Shown piece by piece: positions 60,255 to 64,000 of a stretch of 64,000 bases of DNA; position 1 is the first letter of the stretch, and the number at the start of each line of letters is the position of its first letter. A program made the translations under genes and the position numbers. This DNA is from Rhyzopertha dominica. Taxonomy: Eukaryota > Arthropoda > Insecta > Coleoptera > Bostrichidae. The notes beneath the pieces were generated by a model. The model saw only the letters and a list, made by a program, of their open reading frames with translations. It did no database searches and was not told the DNA's origin. The stretch lies in NCBI GenBank assembly GCA_025024175.1, contig QCXZ01000137.1:25907327-25971326 (forward strand), given 5' to 3'.

Positions 60255-60354
60255 TACTAAAAAATTTTTCTTGTTGCAGGTACGTTAAGCTATCCGAGCT
60301 TGGAACTAATGTTGGCAAATTTCAACCGTAATTGGAATATGTCGGTAAACACGG
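60255..60354 (+). promoter_or_regulatory. candidate recursive splice site with possible short exon
   Basis: A branch-point-like TTACTAAA, then TTTTTCTTGTTGCAG ending at 60279, is followed at once by GTACGT. A downstream donor-like ACG|GTAGGA at 60349/60350 would delimit a 70-nt exon whose third frame is open (TLSYPSLELMLANFN...). Either a ratchet point or a small coding exon would explain this; neither can be proven here. Confidence 0.4.
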
Positions 60355-60729
60355 TAGGATTTCTGTTTGCTAAAACTTATTAATTTTTAATATCAATCAA
60401 TGTACGTTACGCACCGTTTGCCATTCAATACGCCTAGAAAAGTCAATTGGATGATGACATAAGCTGTTTGGAATAATACTGTTTAACATCCTTTGAAATC
60501 GTTCGTCCATAAATTTAGTTTGTTTAGCTGCTCCACATATTATACTTTAGTGTTAACCAAAATAGTACTATGTATAGCTGAGACGAACATGTTACGTTAA
60601 CATGATAACAATTTGATACTATGTACGTGATTACTTGTTAGGTATATGATTTGACATGCCAACGTTAATAAATTGAAGTGTAGGTACTAGAAGTGTCAGA
60701 ATAACGAAGTAACAAGTAAAAAGTATCAG
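60355..60729. other. AT-rich, no gene seen
   Basis: No feature was recognised. Confidence 0.5.
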
Positions 60730-60759
60730 CGTTGTCTGAATATTAATATTTAGACAACG
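60730..60759. repeat. 30-bp palindrome
   Basis: CGTTGTCTGAATATT is followed directly by its inverse AATATTTAGACAACG with one mismatch and no loop. Confidence 0.7.
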
Positions 60760-60899
60760 GCACCAATTATTCGGTCGCACACCTACGGCTACCATCGGTA
60801 CTTTCCTCCCAACAGTTATTGTCGGTACCGGTAACGATTACCATAACACACCACGCCATCGTTACTTTTGGCAACCGGTGTCCGTCAGAGTACCGAGTA

Positions 60900-61830
60900 A
60901 TGGGAAGTATGAGTAATTATTATTACTTCCACATCCAACGGATGGAAAGTATTGTATCGCGAAAAAAAATTTCAAATATTTTTATTTGCTCATTCGCTTT
61001 AAAATGGTCGAAAACGCAAAAAAAACAAAACTTGTGCAAAAACAAATTTCTTGTCTGTGTGTCTGTGTGTCTGTGGTATTGTTTGTGGACACGATAACTT
61101 TCGAAAGACTTAATATATGAACTTGAAATTTGGCAAATGTATAAATCTCAACTACCCAAAGCGACCTATTGTTTGTGGGATAAGTAGGGCATCGGATAGG
61201 GGGCGAAATTGGGGGGTAACTACCCTTTTTGCAAATTTTTATTTTTTCCTTTTTTTTTCTTTTTAGTATGTGATTAGTAGTATAACTGCGAGTATTATTA
61301 GTTCTTATAAATTTTCGGTATAGCAAACTGCTTAGACGATATTAGTAAAAAAGCGTCACTTAAAGAAAACGGTTTTTCTTAAATATCTCCGAATATATTT
61401 AATATAAAAAAATGAAATTACCATCAGATAGGAAATAAAATTTCTCACAAAAAGTGTCTTAAAAAATGTATCCAAAATCTTGACATTTTCAAAATATTTC
61501 CAAAAAAACCTATTTTGGACCCTGCTCGTATGATTTTTTCAAATTTTGGTATTATATAGAAAATCAAATTTCTGATCAGAAAGCGCTCTTGTAAGTTAAG
61601 TCTTGTTAAGTTAATAATTTTCGAGTTATTTAGAAAAAACCGATTTTAAAAATGTATATATTTTTGCTAATATCACGAGGACTGTTTGTCTTAGAAAAAA
61701 TGTGCAGAGAGAAAAAATGCTCAAAACTTGATTACTAATCGTATAGTATAAGAAATAAAAACGTAAATGTCATTTTGACAATTGGATGTGGAAGTATTGA
61801 TTCAATTTGCAGTGGTTTTTTTAGAGAAGT
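60900..61830. repeat. unidentified element with short inverted ends
   Basis: ATTACTTCCACATCCAACGG near 60921 and, read inward from the right near 61806, AATACTTCCACATCCAATTG form an inverted pair about 870 bp apart. Between them, CTGTGTGTCTGTGGTATTG followed by ACACGATAACTTTCGAAAG and GAACTTGAAATTTGGCAAA is a phrase type common in insect repeats. No coding sequence was seen. The class is unknown and the true ends may lie further out. Confidence 0.4.
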
Positions 61831-64000
61831 AACGAGTAGTAAAAAATACCTAAAAGTAATCATACTTGGCAACACTAGTAGGTACCCATATGCGAATATA
61901 CGTTAGATGTATTTCAGGCAATAAAGAAATTATGGAATCTGTCAGAAGTCCCAAGAAGCTATTTATTCTTGTTAAAGTTAATCTAAAAGTATTACCTATA
62001 TAACTTCCTATCTTGAGATGGCCACTTCTTGTGTTTTAATTCTTATAGCACGTCTCCATAAAGTTGTTTCCTACATTTTCGAAACTTCGCTAACCTACAG
62101 TATTAGGCAAGAAATTGTTATATTATCTTAGGTCTACCCCACATTTCATGTTTTTCTTTTATGGTCTTAATTCAACCATCCAGAAACTTCGATTTTCCTG
62201 CATTATTAAAATAATAACGGTACCAAAGCTACAATTAAGACGATTGAAAATACAGAAGGGTGGCTATAAGTTTGTTGCCTCCTTTTTAAAACAAATTTGA
62301 CTATGCAGTCTCGAAGCAATCACTATTCTCCTACCCACACGCATTAATGAACTTGTATGGCTCTCCCCCCGCCTGCAACCCAAGTTCTTGTTGGAAAACA
62401 ACGTATCAAGAAGGCAGGCACACACTGTTTCTATACCTGGTGCACCTAAAAATTAGAATTCAATTTGCACACTGGTTTTCTTCCAATTTTATAGGTGAGG
62501 CCCTGCCACATGAGGTGTCGTAAGCTCAATCGTCTTCCTTTGTTTCATTTGATGTCCATGCACCTCATAACTATCTGACCGCATTTTACAGCCTGGGTTG
62601 TTGCATATACCCCATAAGTCGGCTTTCTGTGAATGATTTCTTATCGGACTTAGTGTTAATTTGCAAGGGAAAATGTCTTGCGAAGTATTTGATGCCAGAT
62701 GCTTTCAACAACGACAACGACTTTCTACACAAATGAACCCTAAAATGCGTGTACAACACTTACGAGCCATTACTAACTAATGACGTCACAATTCAGTTGT
62801 GTTTTCTCGCACGGACGAATAATTCAAACTTTACATCCAAATAGACAAAGCCTTTCTACAGGCCGTTATGTGATCATGACGATTGAACTAGAGTATAAAA
62901 AAATTGTTCGAATAATCTATTGCTACAGACTTTCATTTGTATGTACATCCATGGATACATATTAAATGGCTGATGAATTTGTGTGAACTTTGTTACATTT
63001 GGTAAATTAACATTTTGCCTTTTTTGGGGAATGTTTCGTTAATGTTTGTGTGTTACACATCAAAAGCCTTTCTTTACTTTGTGTGAATTATATGCAGATA
63101 AAGCGTATGGAATACACATTATGGAACTGATATTGGCACACTTGCCAAGTATACACCATGCACGATTCAGGGTACCACATTTTGTTGCTATGCGTATACT
63201 AGTTGTTATTTTTGTGCAATGCCTTGTATACATTTATCTTTTTTTAGTTGCAAGAAGAGATATCACAGATATATTTGTCTTATTGAGTTTTAGAAAAAAA
63301 AAAGAAAGAATCAAGCGGAGTAAACTAATAGCATATCAAAANATAAATTTGGGCTTAAAGTAAATACCAAGACGTAGGTAGGTCGCATAAAGTTTGATTT
63401 TAGGAAGGAATCCGTATTTCAGACAGTCACTCCGAAATCCGACAAGTCAATACAGAGAATGCCCGGAATGTACTAAATTGATATTGGATGTTCGGTGCCA
63501 TTGGGTAAAGAAACAACGCTATCGTGAAGTAATTCGTGCTTGACTCAAACCTGCACAGATAACAGGAGGAATTTTTGTTTCTGGGACAACTTTTTATAGT
63601 TCGAGTAATTATTATTAAATTGTGCTTAAGCTTAAACGGATTTAACGTATCACATCTGCTCGTGTATACTTGTGTTTATCTTTCTTAGAATTAAAATAGT
63701 AAATTCTCTATCGGCAACCACAAAGATAGTATACAGTTATGATTAGTGGTTTATTCTACAAATAGCAATTAATTTTCAATTTTGCCGGAAATTCTTGTCA
63801 CATTTGGCGGTCACGTTTTATTTTACAGCGATGGACAAATGCACTGTGAAACATTCTGTAGCGTTAATCTTAAAATCAGTTTTTGGTGGAGAATCCTTAA
63901 CATTCCGAATTATATTGCTATAAAATAAAAATTGAATTCGAAATACTGAAAATAAGACGTAATTAATCGTAGTAATTTCTGCGTATGCATATTATTTATT
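61831..64000. other. AT-rich stretch, no gene recognised
   Basis: TTTTATAG|GTGAGG at 62494/62495 is a weaker fused splice motif after a pyrimidine-rich run. A 105-codon plus frame at 63046-63363 has a hydrophobic middle (LVVIFVQCLVYIYLFLVA) and a Lys/Arg-rich end but no family I recognise; it is of chance length. There is an N at 63342. Confidence 0.4.

Noticed and set aside
1..64000. tRNA, rRNA or snRNA genes
   Set aside because: I looked for B-box-like GGTTCGAAT words and rRNA-like stretches and found none that fold as expected.

Overview
The window is AT-rich (I estimate about 65% A+T) and eukaryotic, most likely from an arthropod and probably an insect. It carries no convincing host protein-coding gene. 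Instead it holds a Penelope-like retroelement, decayed Jockey-type LINE pieces, Tc1/mariner-type transposase remnants, a hAT element, a CACTA-like element, a TTAA-target element and many inverted repeats, with scattered single N bases typical of a draft assembly. Long open frames are absent except inside transposable elements. The sequence is best read as intergenic or intronic DNA.

Layout. 1-14 kb: mostly plain AT-rich sequence, with a hammerhead-like motif (3.15 kb), a LINE reverse transcriptase scrap (4.1 kb) and copies of a hairpin-rich element (1.5, 2.45 and 10.9 kb). 14.23-18.2 kb: a foldback-type element with terminal arrays of a 153-bp unit (14 units at left, 7 inverted at right) around a loop holding a broken ubiquitin-hydrolase-like gene tail. 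21.3-22.2 kb: TTAA-flanked element. 23.0-25.8 kb: CACTA-like element. 26.2-26.9 kb: large palindrome. 29.7-31.45 kb: (TA)n followed by a Penelope-like element whose 521-codon frame (RT plus a partial GIY-YIG domain) is the only intact long coding sequence. 33.9-34.9 kb: Tc1-type and second Penelope remnants. 41.3-43.1 kb: transposase remnant split by a LINE fragment. 45 kb: self-complementary minisatellite. 47.25-49.75 kb: nested cluster (hairpin element, hAT, long inverted repeat, LINE interrupted by another hairpin element). 53.3 and 58.6 kb: further transposase and LINE remnants. 60.9-61.8 kb: repeat with inverted ends.

Two observations stand out. First, the foldback element has a cargo fragment ending in a ubiquitin-specific-protease-like box, with a 5-bp target duplication. 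Second, fused 3'/5' splice-site motifs (CAG followed at once by GTGAGT or GTACGT, after pyrimidine tracts) occur on the + strand near 0.4, 18.5, 41.3 and 60.3 kb. That is what recursive-splicing ratchet points inside one giant + strand host intron would look like. The 41.3-kb site lies in a transposon remnant, so the case rests mainly on the other three.

The nested insertions also give a relative order: hairpin elements landed in a LINE copy and in plain DNA, and a hAT later landed in the target duplication of one hairpin element.
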